Positions 34,321 through 45,620 of a DNA stretch of 64,000 nucleotides are shown in pieces. The DNA lies in the NCBI GenBank assembly GCA_008360955.1, contig LUCM01007982.1, forward strand, positions 5,268 through 69,267. Reading direction: 5' to 3'. The DNA is from Fasciolopsis buskii. Its lineage: Eukaryota > Platyhelminthes > Trematoda > Plagiorchiida > Fasciolidae. The position numbers and the translations under genes are program-made. The notes beneath the pieces were generated by a model. That model had not been told where the DNA came from, did no database searches, and was given only the letters and a program-made list of their open reading frames with translations. Numbering within the stretch: position 1 is the first letter of the stretch; every line of letters begins with the position of its first letter.

Positions 34321-36189
34321 CTACCGAGAATGATGCAACTACGCGGTGATTTGCGATTTCCTACTGTGAGGTGCAGATGTTATCACGAGGTTAGTTGTTT
34401 GATTTATACAATAATTCTTTAACTAATTGAACCCATAAAATTTACGTGTGGTCCAGCACACTGTTTTATTATCCTGTATATTTGTTTAGGTATATTCCTG
34501 GTTAAACGGTCTTATCTTCTGCAGGCTCCGTAATTATTCTACAGGCCCTCCCCATTATGTATATTCAAAATTTCTTTTTTTCTGAATCATCCCAGCTTTG
34601 TTGGTTAGAGTGAATGTTAACGTGAAAATCGCCATCCGCTCAGTCGACTTCAGAGCGATCCACTCGGTGATTCCCTTGCGCAGCACTAATACTTGTTGCA
34701 GCCCCTGGTTCATGTTCACTTACAAGAATGAGAATCAGAAATAATTTATTCCTTTTTAAGATTGCTGTCGAAATCATGTTACTTGGATTTCGTGTAGTTC
34801 ACAAAATACACATGCATTCGGCAAAAGTAATAGGGGAGGTATTACCACACGCTTCCGCTGCAAACTTGTTTTTCTTGATCAATGTGTATGGAACTGATTG
34901 ATAATTGAGCTTCTGATGTCTATTAAATAAAGGCAGATTGAGAAATTCTTCACGGGAAAGCTGGCTAAGCAGAAAGTGTCGCAACTTTACCTAAGACAAT
35001 CTCTGAGTGAACTCCGTAAAAACGCAAGTTTTGCTTAAAATAGTTCTGTGAATTCGGATGATAAATCCCCAGGCAATGAAATCATATTTTCGCCTGTTTT
35101 CTTCTTGCCTAGTAAGATCATGAGTTATAACCCAGTGTAGGCCAGCAGTCGGATTGCGTACCGACTAGTTGAAGCACATGAGGGCTTTGTACCCGTAGGA
35201 CGATTGGTTCTTCTCTATTTTACTTTGACAGCAATGATCTTTTAATGTGTAGTCTGTCAAGGGTTATGTGATGAGAACAACTCCAAACTGCGGTTTATGA
35301 GAATTGCATCATTAGTTTTTTAATCTTCAGTCATTGTTTTCCATTCACATGCTGTCACAGATGAAGCTTTAGTAAAAACACTTTTAGGCACCATTTTATA
35401 AGATAGGTTCCTTGCAGCAAGAACTTTTGGCTTCTGAGAACGCCTCACCGACTTACTGGGAATAATATTGCGCATTTCTTTCTCACTGTTGCGTGTGCAG
35501 TAGCCCAATTGGTTCACCATCCCAGAATACGTGAGGTTTCGACGTTCACTTTAATCGCCGGTGTCCGTTGATTGTAAAGTTGTACCAAGTTTCGCTTGAT
35601 TGTTTAATTTTCTACACTGGGAGTCGAGGTTAGACTAGTCTGCTGAATTCCCGGATGTGCAACTGAGTTGTCAAAACTGTTTCATTAGTCACGGTTGCTT
35701 AAATTCCGATATTTTGCTCGACGGATAAAAAGATGCGAATTACACACGCTACTGATTAGTAGACAGTTTTCAGATAGCCAAAAAGTGGATCACTTGGCTG
35801 GTGATTAATTGGAAACGAGGCACTGATCAGATTTCCTAATCCACTTTGTTACGGTAAATCTGTACGTTCCTTGACTTTCCTCTAACGAACCAAATCCAGG
35901 TCTAAAACTAACGGGACTTCAATTTTTACTCTGTTATAAATAGCAGGTTTGTCCTGGGCACACAACTGTCCAAATGGCTCGAACTATCACTGATGTGTTC
36001 CGGCCAAATTTGACCCGTGCGACTTGTCTATATCTGTTTCCATTTCTTATTATTAGAGATGCAGTGAAAGTTATCTTCAGGAAAATCGTTGTAAGAGACA
36101 TTATCCTCGTTTTCGTTGTTGCGCGCTTCTGAGAACGTACATTGAGCAACCCATCTGGTGCAATTGTGGTTTCGTCCTGCTCTTTACTT
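34321..36189. other. No gene recognised
   Basis: AT-rich DNA with short frames. The last few hundred bases (35934-36189, minus) may be the degenerate 3' end of the RTE-like element that follows, but no motif confirms this. Confidence 0.45.
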
Positions 36190-38160
36190 TTAATGACTAT
36201 CCCCTACTAGCAGATAGGTCGGCTCCATGGACATCGTAAATCATTGCGAACCAATCGTTGCAGTTGTAAGCCAAGTCCTTACAGAGCGTCGCCTATTTCT
36301 GTTTCCATTAGCGGTGACTGTAGATTAATCTTAAGCCCAGACGCTCCAAGTCCTCTTCATTTGCACGTATCCACCTTTTCAGGTGACCACCGAGGCCAAG
36401 GTACCATCCCAGACAAATTGCGGGTAATAACGTTTGTCGGCAGAGTTCTATGTCTGAGTAGCGTAGAAAATGACTGAACCACTGCAACCGACGGTGTTGG
36501 AAGAAGATGGACAGCCGCTCCGTATCTCAGCATCGCTTTCTTATTTCGTTCTTCCGAATTTGTCCGAAGGATTCGTCGCGAGTACCAGTGATTGAAGACT
36601 CCCAGTCTCCCAGTATCTTCAATTTCCAAAGACCAGGTATCACATCCATAAGTGATGAAAAGGCAAACTGCGGTGTGAAAGGCGCGAATCTTTGTTTAAA
36701 GGCCCATTTTACTGCTTGCCCAGAGTACCTGTTGAAGTTGCGGAAATGTTCTGTGCACGTTGCCAATAATCGTAGTGACTTCGCCGTTCACTTGGCACCT
36801 CGGTAGTAAAATCAATCCTAGGCATTTCAATTGTGGTACATTCTCAGTCTGCTTGCTGTTAATGGGAAGTTGTTGGCCACCTGGGATTGAGAAGGTCGAG
36901 AAGGCTTTTGTCTTGCAAGTGTTAATTTCGAGGCCTACTTTCGCAACATAGCTTGATTCGGTCGAATATTGCTTAAATAATGGTTGGGAAATCATCGAGC
37001 GCACCGACATTATCCGCCAACCTCAGATGTATCATGCAGACTGATAGCTAGGGTGGATGCCTGGGTAACCTGCCACCGGGTTGATCATAGTCCAATCCAT
37101 GGGATAATTGAGCAGAATCGGGGGAATTGGACAACATTACAGAATGAATAGAGAATACGGAAAATTCCTCTCCGTTCATTCGCCTTATGTGGTACTGGAC
37201 AAATGGTAAGCTGCTGGTACTGTCGAATGCCTGACAAGTATCTCATCTGCTTCTCTTAGTTCCCATAGTGATTAACATGACGATTAATGTGACCTAATGC
37301 AACGCGGAACTCAATAAAACACGCTATGATGCGCTGCTGGAACTTGTGGCAGTGTTCCCAAACTCAGCACAGTGTAGATATTAGGCCAATGCAACTTCTG
37401 CTACGTCTAAGCTCCCCTGGTTTGGCCTATTGCGGCAACCTTTCACGGTTTAAAAGTGATCAGGAAGTAGTGCACAAGAAATCTATGCGGCGATATCAAT
37501 CAGAGCTCTACTTTGCGTTTCTTGGGTACGAGCAGCAGGATGCACGTACTCCAGTCACTTGGTAATATCTTGTATTCGCGGAGCCTATTAAACACGTTGT
37601 GTAGACTTCCGTCGGAATGCTATCCTCCTCAGCGGCTTTCTTATTCTTTGCTTTATTAACGGCTTATGTACTGTCTGCGACGCCCGGCGGCTAGAAACTG
37701 ATATAAATGTGGCTAATATCGGACTGACGATGGTGGGTTTGCCGTTTGGTGATCAGTTCGGTTAAGTTGACCAAAGTGTTCTGCCACTCTCTCGATTTTC
37801 TTATGCCGTTTAAGGAATGGAGTGTCCTGCTGCATCACGTAGTAGAACGAATTCTTGTTTGTAGTGCTCCTTCGGAACATAAAGGACGAGTCGAAATGGC
37901 CTGTCAAGGTCACCAATTCCAATTGAGACATCAATTGTCACAGCCGTTCTTATCAGTTGCCTCTTGCGATCTACCCTAATGGAGTACATGGCTGCAAATT
38001 GCTGCTTGTGGTGTTCCAAGCTTCCCGACTAGCGGGCTTCTTCCGCCTTGGGTGACAGCTAAGAGTAATTTCAACCTCCAATCTTTTAGTTGTTTTGAAG
38101 TCTACCCTAATTCTTTCCGAGCTGCTTCTTTTATCACTGTCCTTAACGTCTTCCATCGGT
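36190..38160 (-). mobile_element. RTE-like non-LTR retrotransposon, inactive copy
   Basis: Read on the minus strand, fragments follow the usual order. A linker piece (IERVAEHFGQLN, near 37800) comes first. Then a palm-domain start resembles P.DW...LLVPKK (37560-37520), and a degraded CP(I)PP(I)LLNYP...DW stands for the GCPISPFLFN...DWI motif (37140-37085). Next is LRLADNVGAL for the YADD active site (about 37025-36990), with one catalytic Asp replaced. After it come KVGLEINTCKTKAF (near 36910), LKCLGL and the dense C-terminal part LGVFNHWYSRRILR, STLLRHR (36630-36400). Multiple frameshifts and stops break it, so it is dead. RTE-clade LINEs are common in flatworms; the clade call is from motif order, not an alignment. 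Confidence 0.75.
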
Positions 38161-39789
38161 TCTCCACCGAAACTACCCGTCTCTAACAGGGTCCTTGCAT
38201 TCCATGATGTTATGTGAGTCTACTTTTGACAGGAAATAGTTCCAGCTTTTTAACCTTTCACCTCAACCACTGAAACCCGAGGCGTGTCGCTCTACGGGGA
38301 CTCCGTAGCATGATGGGATCAAAGAGATTCGTAATCATCCATAGTGAAACTCGGAATAAGGTAAAACAGGTGTCTCCAGAACGGCCAGGCTTTTTGTATA
38401 TCCAAATCAGAAGGACAGTTCCGGACTGGCCGGTTACTTCGTCTCTCCTAGAAGCCTAGCCCAGACGGAAATGGTCGAGGAGCAATGACCATATTTGGTG
38501 GTGGGTCACATGCGTTATGCCACAGTGCCATTTCAGCTTCGTGGTTTTTTTTAGGACGAACGCATGCCAGACGGAAACCCATTGGATCACCGGCACTGCT
38601 GCAGCTTGTCTGCAGGGGCTTATTCAATGAATATGACCAAGCTTCATTCACAGCTAACTGCGGCTCGGCGATCATCTTCCTATCCGCAACCTGGGGACGC
38701 ACTGGATCACATACAGCTCTAACCCTTTCTGGTCTGTAGTTTCCCGATGCACTGTTACCGGAAGCAGACCGATCGTTTGCGAGGTTTTGATAATTTCGGT
38801 CAACCGTGAAATGCTTCAGTCATCAGCTAATTTTTGTATGCCTGGTTGACGTGTTCTACTCAAGAATGCTGTCATAATAAACGTTTAAATATTACAAATA
38901 TAATCAAAACATAATGAAAACAGATGTTTCGGAATGCCAGCGTTTCTTATTACCCCTGTCATTTGCACAAGTGGAGCAATCCGACATTTTCAGGGAGCTC
39001 GCCCAGTGAAAAATAACCCGGCAGACAGGTATTTTACGAAAGACACGTTCAAAAAGTCGCAGTCAGGAAATCGGGGTTAATTCCATGGAAAATGAGTTGG
39101 TTGCATCAGTTGATGACGAAGAACATTTCCAATAGCCAGCAAAATTAGAATTAATGCTGATTCATAGCGAAACACTTAACTGGGAGCAAACGCAAAGTTG
39201 TCTCTGCACTGTTTTTCTAACCACCATTACGTAGATGGAACTTGACACAACTAGCCATCAGTGAGGCGTTCCTTATTTAATCAATTAATCCACTTTTGTG
39301 CGCACAAGATCTGATGCAATCGATTCCTCTTTCAGAAACTGATCTCAGTTTTGATGCTTGGATTTTCCGAACAACTATGTATCGTGAAATGTCCGCTCAT
39401 CAAGTTGTTTTTATTTTGACACTGTCAGGTTTTTTTGTACCCAACTGACAGAATAAACGCCAACATTTCGCGACATGTTTTTTCTGCCTGATGAGCTACA
39501 GACATGGGAGACAGGGTTCTAAATACATAATGACTGGTCAGATTAGTTCAGTCATTTCACATTTCATAGATTCCCTGTAATGGACAGTGGTAAGCAAGAA
39601 CTCAACGGTAATAATATCTAGCTTTCCCGTCAGAGTTGGTCGTATGAAGTTCCGGATTAAGTTGATTAAAATTCCCACTCAGCTAAGTAACCATACTTCC
39701 CTCGTTCAGGTGCTTCGCTTGGTTGCATTTTTTGCCATTCATAACTTGGATCGGTTGCTCGGGTCATTCTTTCCGTAACCTTCGAGCTT
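38161..39789. other. No gene recognised; possible 5' part of the RTE-like element
   Basis: On the minus strand 38448-38702 keeps an 84-codon frame in a less AT-rich block and could be decayed endonuclease sequence of the element to its left, but no endonuclease motif is visible. The rest is AT-rich without features. Confidence 0.35.
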
Positions 39790-40370
39790 CTGTTTAGTTT
39801 GTTCGTTTCACTCCTCCATCCTGCCTTCTCTAAGTACCTTCTGTGTCAGAGGTCACGAGAAGTTCTGTAGTCCATCCTCGCACCCACTTATGACTACTGC
39901 TTGGACAAGATTTACTGCCTGGTCTTGACAACTACCGTCATGCGAACATTTGTCATTCACACCTGCCCCAGTTCCCTCTGTCGTCGCTCCGCTACTTTCC
40001 AGACAGGTTGCATCATCGCTTGAACTAAGTTTGCACTTTACCGCCTTGTTATGTTCACTCGAACATCTGTCTTCTTCGTGTTGTTATTCGCTCTTGCCTT
40101 CGTTCACCATACGCAATCATTCTGCAATGTGTCACCCGCCGCCCCATCCGATTGTCAGGCCGACTGATCATCTTACTTCGCTTCGAGATTGACGTCAATT
40201 GTTCATGTGCCTAACCCCAAGCTCTATAGTTCCGTCAATTCACATCCTAGACATTATAAGTGCTTGGGCGCTCACTTTGGTCGTCTATCTATTCGCCTTT
40301 TGAAACCTCATTTGACTTGTCTAGATGGCGTTGCATCCACTACCTCGGTTTCGTTCGAATAACCTTTGAT
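39790..40370 (+). repeat. Repeat R1, copy 2 (uninterrupted)
   Basis: Parallels 4060-4196 plus 4666-5117 without the SINE pair. At 39945-39960 it reads GAACATTTGTCATTC, which is the unoccupied form of the site filled in copy 1. Not recognised as any named family; no intact frame is shared between copies. Confidence 0.65.
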
Positions 40371-41389
40371 TGTGTACTGTTATTTGCTGTGGCCGTATTC
40401 GGCCACGATTCGGTGGTGTTATTTTACTGAATTTGATTCATCATCTTGGTACTACGCGATGATTACCCAAATTGTACTCCGCAATCGGGATACGAATGGC
40501 GTGGCCAACGAGTCACTCAATAACTGTACGAAGTTCAGATACGTTGGTTGATCTCCACACTAATGATATCGCTGATGAAAAACAGGTTGTTCATCCAGTT
40601 TGTGTCGTCCCCCTCGTCGGCCTCGAATGACAACATCAGTTCCCATGGTGCCTTGCATAAGAAATCCGTCTGGTAAGGTTAGATAATACCTTTTCTATTG
40701 GATAATCTTGAAGTCGAGTTGATAAGCTTACGTTAGCATCTTTTCATCCGACGGAATGACATCAAATTGCCAATCGAAATTATGTCATGCATTTGGTCTC
40801 AACCGCGAACGTAGTAACCTTGAGGCTTGATATGGACAAATGTTACTGAGCAGAATGGTCATCGTTTCGGAACTACGTCACATTGTGATTAGTTCAAAGA
40901 AAGGGGAGTCGGTTGTTCTTTCGGAAGTTTCCTCAGCTAAATACCGTCTTCCTCCAAATCTGCGGCATCGGTTCACGATTTGAGAATTTGGTCTAGTTTC
41001 AAAGGTTAGGATTTTTTCTAATCAATGCCAAATGAGCTCGAACAAGATGACGAAAATGTAGGCTACAATTTGACAGCGAGAAGAAAGTGAATATGAGCAG
41101 TATATGCTGACCACCTTTAATTTTCTACTTTTCAATCAGGCACCGTTTAATTATTTATCACTCTGATATCAAAATTATTCGTGAAGTTGTCCGATATAAC
41201 CTAAGTCTGAAATAGTCAGCCACATTCATGGATCTGAATACAATGGACAGAATGCGCAGATTGTGAGATATAAGCATTTCTTTTAATCTTTTTAGTCTAG
41301 CACGTATAACATTAATTGATGTTAGAATGATACGAGGAGCAACACAATGGAAGACAAACAGTGGCGACCAACTCAAGAGAACGTTTGGC
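40371..41389. other. No gene recognised
   Basis: AT-rich DNA with short frames. The right end (41158-41389) is probably the 3' untranslated end of the Penelope-like element on the minus strand. Confidence 0.4.
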
Positions 41390-42830
41390 GAAAGCCAAGG
41401 GAGGCACAAATTGTGGGTCAACTGTTTTTCTGCATATAATGGTGCTTCAGCCTGTTGATTGTTAGGGCTTCACAAAAGGCCGGCAATCTTAGGTTATGGT
41501 TCAGTAGAATAATTAAAAACGCTCGGTCGTGGTCAGTATGACGTCCGGAGATCATACGATGTTTCGCGACCAAAGAGGCCGGGTTTCTTGTGCTCGTTTT
41601 GTGTTCAAGTGAAGGATGGGTCTTCTGTTTCACTAACCACTTTGAGGCATGCTTCCCCATCTGTGGACCTAGGCACCAATGCATTCTGCTTATTTATGTC
41701 ACCGCAGCTGCAATTGAACTGGCAAATTATATGAGTGACGTTTGGGTTGGGGACCTTTGTCGACTTTTGTTCAGATTCAGCACCTTGGTTGCATTCAAAC
41801 TTTTCAGTTCAGCCGATAAGTCAGTGTGTTTTAGGGCACACGCGAGGTTTTTGGCTAATTCGGTTAAGTAGACGATCACCTTTGAATGATAAAGGGGTTA
41901 TGGCTCATTTGTTCTCATCTAAGTCGACTGGAGCTACTTCGGTTAGTTCTCATTTGTGAATAACAACAAACTTATCAGAACATCCGTTTACCCTGAGAGT
42001 CTCTCTTGCGTACTCATCCTCTTTCTCGACTTGATCTGCACGGCAGGTGTTTCGGGCTCTATAGAAATGTGGTTTTACGAGACCCTGTTTATAGGTAACT
42101 GGTACAAAGCTGGATAAATGAATGGACTTCCGGCTCCAAGTTGCTTCGCGATGAACTCACTGTGTAATGTTCCATTTGCACATATAGTAATTAAGATATC
42201 CAGAAACGCTAAACTGTTGTCGGTTCTCTTTTCATGTGTAGCTGAAAGTTTGGGGCGTATTGTGCAGAGCTGATAGAAGTAATTCTCATCAGCAAAAACC
42301 TAAATTTCACTAACGTAAAGCTTATACATGGTGAACTGAGCGATATGACAGTGCAGTTGTTTTTCAATCGTCCCAGTGAAATTATTTGCTGTTGTGGGTC
42401 CAAGAGGGCTATCCATCGCAACGCCATCAATCTTTTTGGATGACAGCCTTTGAAAGTAAAAAAAAACTGTTTTGAGTACATAAAAAGACGGTGTCTTTGA
42501 TATCTGGGACAAGACTACGCAAGACAAGGTATGTAATGTGCACTCTACTATTTCACATGAAGGAACATTGATGAACAGTGGGTCAACGTCAACAGAAAAC
42601 ATTTACTAAGAACTTACTGTCGTTTGGTTCAGAGTATTTGATGATTCGAACGTCTTTCAGACAGTGTGAAGTCATGAGATTTCTGACGGGAGGGAGAATA
42701 TTCACTAGACAACATGTCGACTTGTGATAGGCCGACCTTTGTAAGTAGGGTTGCACTTTGACCGCACGTAACATCCACATCCTGGCTGGTTCTGGGGGGG
42801 GGTGTTGGTTCATATAGCCGAAGCGTATTA
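41390..42830 (-). mobile_element. Penelope-like element, family B, inactive copy
   Basis: On the minus strand the RT part shows SVDVDPLFINVP (motif A region, 42600-42560) and IDGVAMDSPLGPTTANNF (motif B region, about 42430-42375). It continues through NSLAFLDILIT (near 42215) to a C-terminal GIY-YIG-like part. There CLGPQMGKH..KWLVKQ (near 41670-41610) and HNLRLPAFCEALTINRL (near 41490-41440) correspond to the helix that follows the nuclease core in PLEs. The frame ends LCLPW near 41395. Stops and shifts interrupt it. The motif C (YxDD) is not visible. Wording of the conserved blocks differs clearly from PLE family A in this window, so this is a separate lineage. Confidence 0.85.
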
Positions 42831-45462
42831 CATTTGTGCTGAAAAACTCAGAATAAATTGAGACATGGCCGACAGAGGTCTTGGACCGTCAACCATTCTG
42901 AGATAGTGGAACAGACCCGTTCCGTAGCGCATCAGATCGGTACTTTATTGGTTAACGGGACATTGAGGTGTTATTCCGGTTTGCAGTAGACTTTGAATGC
43001 CGTTGCCATTTGGAATTAGGGGCAATTAAAATGCTGTTAGCTCTAAACGATTCAAAGTAATCATGATTTTGATTTAGATAGTCAATTGAGCGATGGTACT
43101 ACAAGATAAATTATTTCACAGCCCAAAAGATTCCACGCTGAAACACTGACAAAGAAATGTAACTCACAGGAATGAAATTGGTCTAGGCAGATTGCTTTTC
43201 CCCAGTTTATTCACGGTGCTTATACAGCCGTTTATATTCTGGTGTAGAATAATCCGAATGCTCCGCTTCGTAGACAGTAGTTTTATAAAAAACAAAACTG
43301 AACCGAAATTAGCTTAACAGTTTCCAACCTACTGGAAGCAAATCCTCATAATCTGTCAGGCGGAAACTACTCTCTCAGATTCACGGGGCTAGGAATGCGC
43401 AATTCTCACTTTGCATTTGTTCAGGCAAGAATGACATTTGGAGAAGAACGATCAAAGGACGGAGAATTGGTGCTGGTGAAACAATGATCAGTTTGTGGTA
43501 AATCAGCGGGCTTATTTCATTTAGCCCGGTTGTTTTGATACCTGGAAAAATTGTCTGTTAGGGAATACCGATAACATGCAAACATTGGTTCAGTCGGAAC
43601 CAATAGGGGATATGTTACTTCAGATCTAGTGACTTAAAAGTTGTTCACATTTCCCAATACAAACAATGAGACAACAGAGTTTACGCATTTTTGCAAAGGA
43701 TCAGATACAGGATCACATTACATCAGTTATGGAATCTTGGTGAGCTCCACGGAAAACTAATGTGGGAAAATACAACTTTTGGGACGATTCTTTGCAACTG
43801 CTGCCACTTCTCAATATTTGCCCATCCGAAGCACCTGGACAATGTCAAAGTACGGAAATAATGCAGCCGCAATCTAATCGGAAATGGAAATCACTAATGT
43901 AAAAACCATGTATGAAATACTGCGGTTCCTAAGTTTTCCCTTTCGAAAGCTGAGTTGTTACGCATTTCAGATAGCAATTGAAGGATGGAAATTGTCGCCA
44001 CTCTCCTTCAAGAGATTTCAATCACTTCATTACTCCAAGTCAGAAAACAAAGCGTTCCAAACTGAATCGAAAATAATCCACGAACAATCTGGCCTTTGTT
44101 TAAAGCGGATTGTTTCAGAAGACAGAATTGATTTAGTGAAACTCGAACAGAGTTGATGTGACTTTTGAATATTATTATAGGTGTGTTTGAATGAGGATAG
44201 GCGAATGTAAGCTATCATTCATCATGGATCATTGGTTTTCATGGGAAAGCCATTCACTTATGGAATCTCACAGTCAAGCAACCATCAGCGGACCCTAGTT
44301 TGTGAGCGACCTTAAATGATCCAACTCAAGGTGGTATTCGCACTGCAATTGGCCGACAGAAAACTGTTTCTCACTGGAATTAGTTACCCACAAGAAGAAC
44401 CGCTTCATTAGCAAAACAAGTTAAATGGTCATTTCTATTTCGCACACTCGATTCGTCTTACTTCTTTCTGTTTTTCGGAATAATCAAGACTGACGATCTA
44501 CCAAACCGTACACGGCAACGCACACCCAGCCGGAACTAAACCGGCTATGAATAACCTTTAAAAGACCAACACTACAAGGAAAAAATACTGCCACATCAAC
44601 AAGTTGAAATTGGAACAACGGATGTCCTGCAATGCATGTTCAGTCGAAAATCAGTCGCTTCTCCCTAAAAGGAAAATAGACAACAAAATACATTTAAAGC
44701 GGTTTCCATTGTGCGAAAGCCCGTGCATTTTGAGCAAGGCACTTGGACGGTTTTCAGTGGTGATTCGATCACAGTCTGTGACTGATCATCAATCTCACTC
44801 GTAAACTGGTAACGCAACAATATTGTAATGGTATAGACTTCCATGAGCCATTAGCTTATGGACGAGTGCTGATAGGCCAGTGCAGCCTACCGTTTGAGAA
44901 TGTATGGAGAGTAACAGAGGAAGCAGTGTTGAAGTCGATGAATCAAGAGGTTCGATGGTTGACTCAGATCATGCGTTGAGTCTTCATGCATGGATGCCTT
45001 CATTCAATGTCGCAAGAAATCACTACGGTTGGAGTTAATGTTGACCTATGGTTTAACTAGATTTGCACTTTGTAGTGCGCATTAAAATGTTGATTGACGG
45101 ACGTCTTAGTGTGTATTATTAATGTTAGACAAACCAGTGAACTTAAGTCCAAAATGTGACGATTAGTTTTTCAATCCTTATCGTCCTACTTTCCAATTTT
45201 CGTGGTTTTTTGGATTCCACTGGAGACGAGAGACTTCTAGTGACCGATGAAGATGGAGTGATAGCCCGTTATGTAAGCCTACAAATGTTACTCCAAATAA
45301 TTCCTGGTTCGAAAAGTGTGACACAAATCAATTAAATTTGTAATAACGACCATGAACTTTATGTTTCCATTTATTCGTACTCCCGATGGATGAACCGTTG
45401 TATTTAATTTTAGTTCGCTTGAATGGTGCTTTGTTAGTACCGTGTACGCCAGTATGAGTCAG
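42831..45462. other. No gene recognised
   Basis: The first few hundred bases may hold the degraded 5' part of the minus-strand PLE. The rest is AT-rich with frames up to 90 codons and no recognisable motifs. Confidence 0.4.
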
Positions 45463-45573
45463 TCCATATATATATACATATATATATATATATATTCACG
45501 TTTGACAACGAGTCCTAGTTTGGATCGAAACGTCGCGATAAACGTATTAACTCAGTGTACGCCTTCTCAACTC

Positions 45574-45610
<37 letters not shown>

Positions 45611-45620
45611 ATAACTCATC
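45463..45620. repeat. Two TA microsatellites around a 75-bp unique block
   Basis: TA runs at about 45465-45495 and 45574-45612 enclose a conserved-looking, non-repetitive block containing a hammerhead-like motif (listed separately). Flatworm repeats often carry TA runs next to element ends, so this may be a terminal piece of an element. Confidence 0.8.
45503..45536 (+). ncRNA. Hammerhead-like motif between TA tracts
   Basis: TTGACAA stands where the CTGANGA core box is expected. CGAGTCC and GGATCG can pair into stem II (with one bulged G) around a TAGTTT loop, and GAAACGTC follows directly. GAAAC-GUC matches the minimal type-I hammerhead pattern with a tiny stem III. Two changes in the first core box suggest that it is inactive. 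The call rests on pattern only. Confidence 0.35.

Noticed and set aside
36244..36951. Plus-strand frames of 63-99 codons
   Set aside because: They overlap the RTE-like element, whose recognisable motifs are on the minus strand.
39480..39520. Hammerhead core from CTGATGAG near 39488
   Set aside because: No GAAA box or stem II follows within a suitable distance.
41590..41959. Plus-strand frames of 74-93 codons
   Set aside because: They overlap the GIY-YIG part of the minus-strand Penelope-like element.
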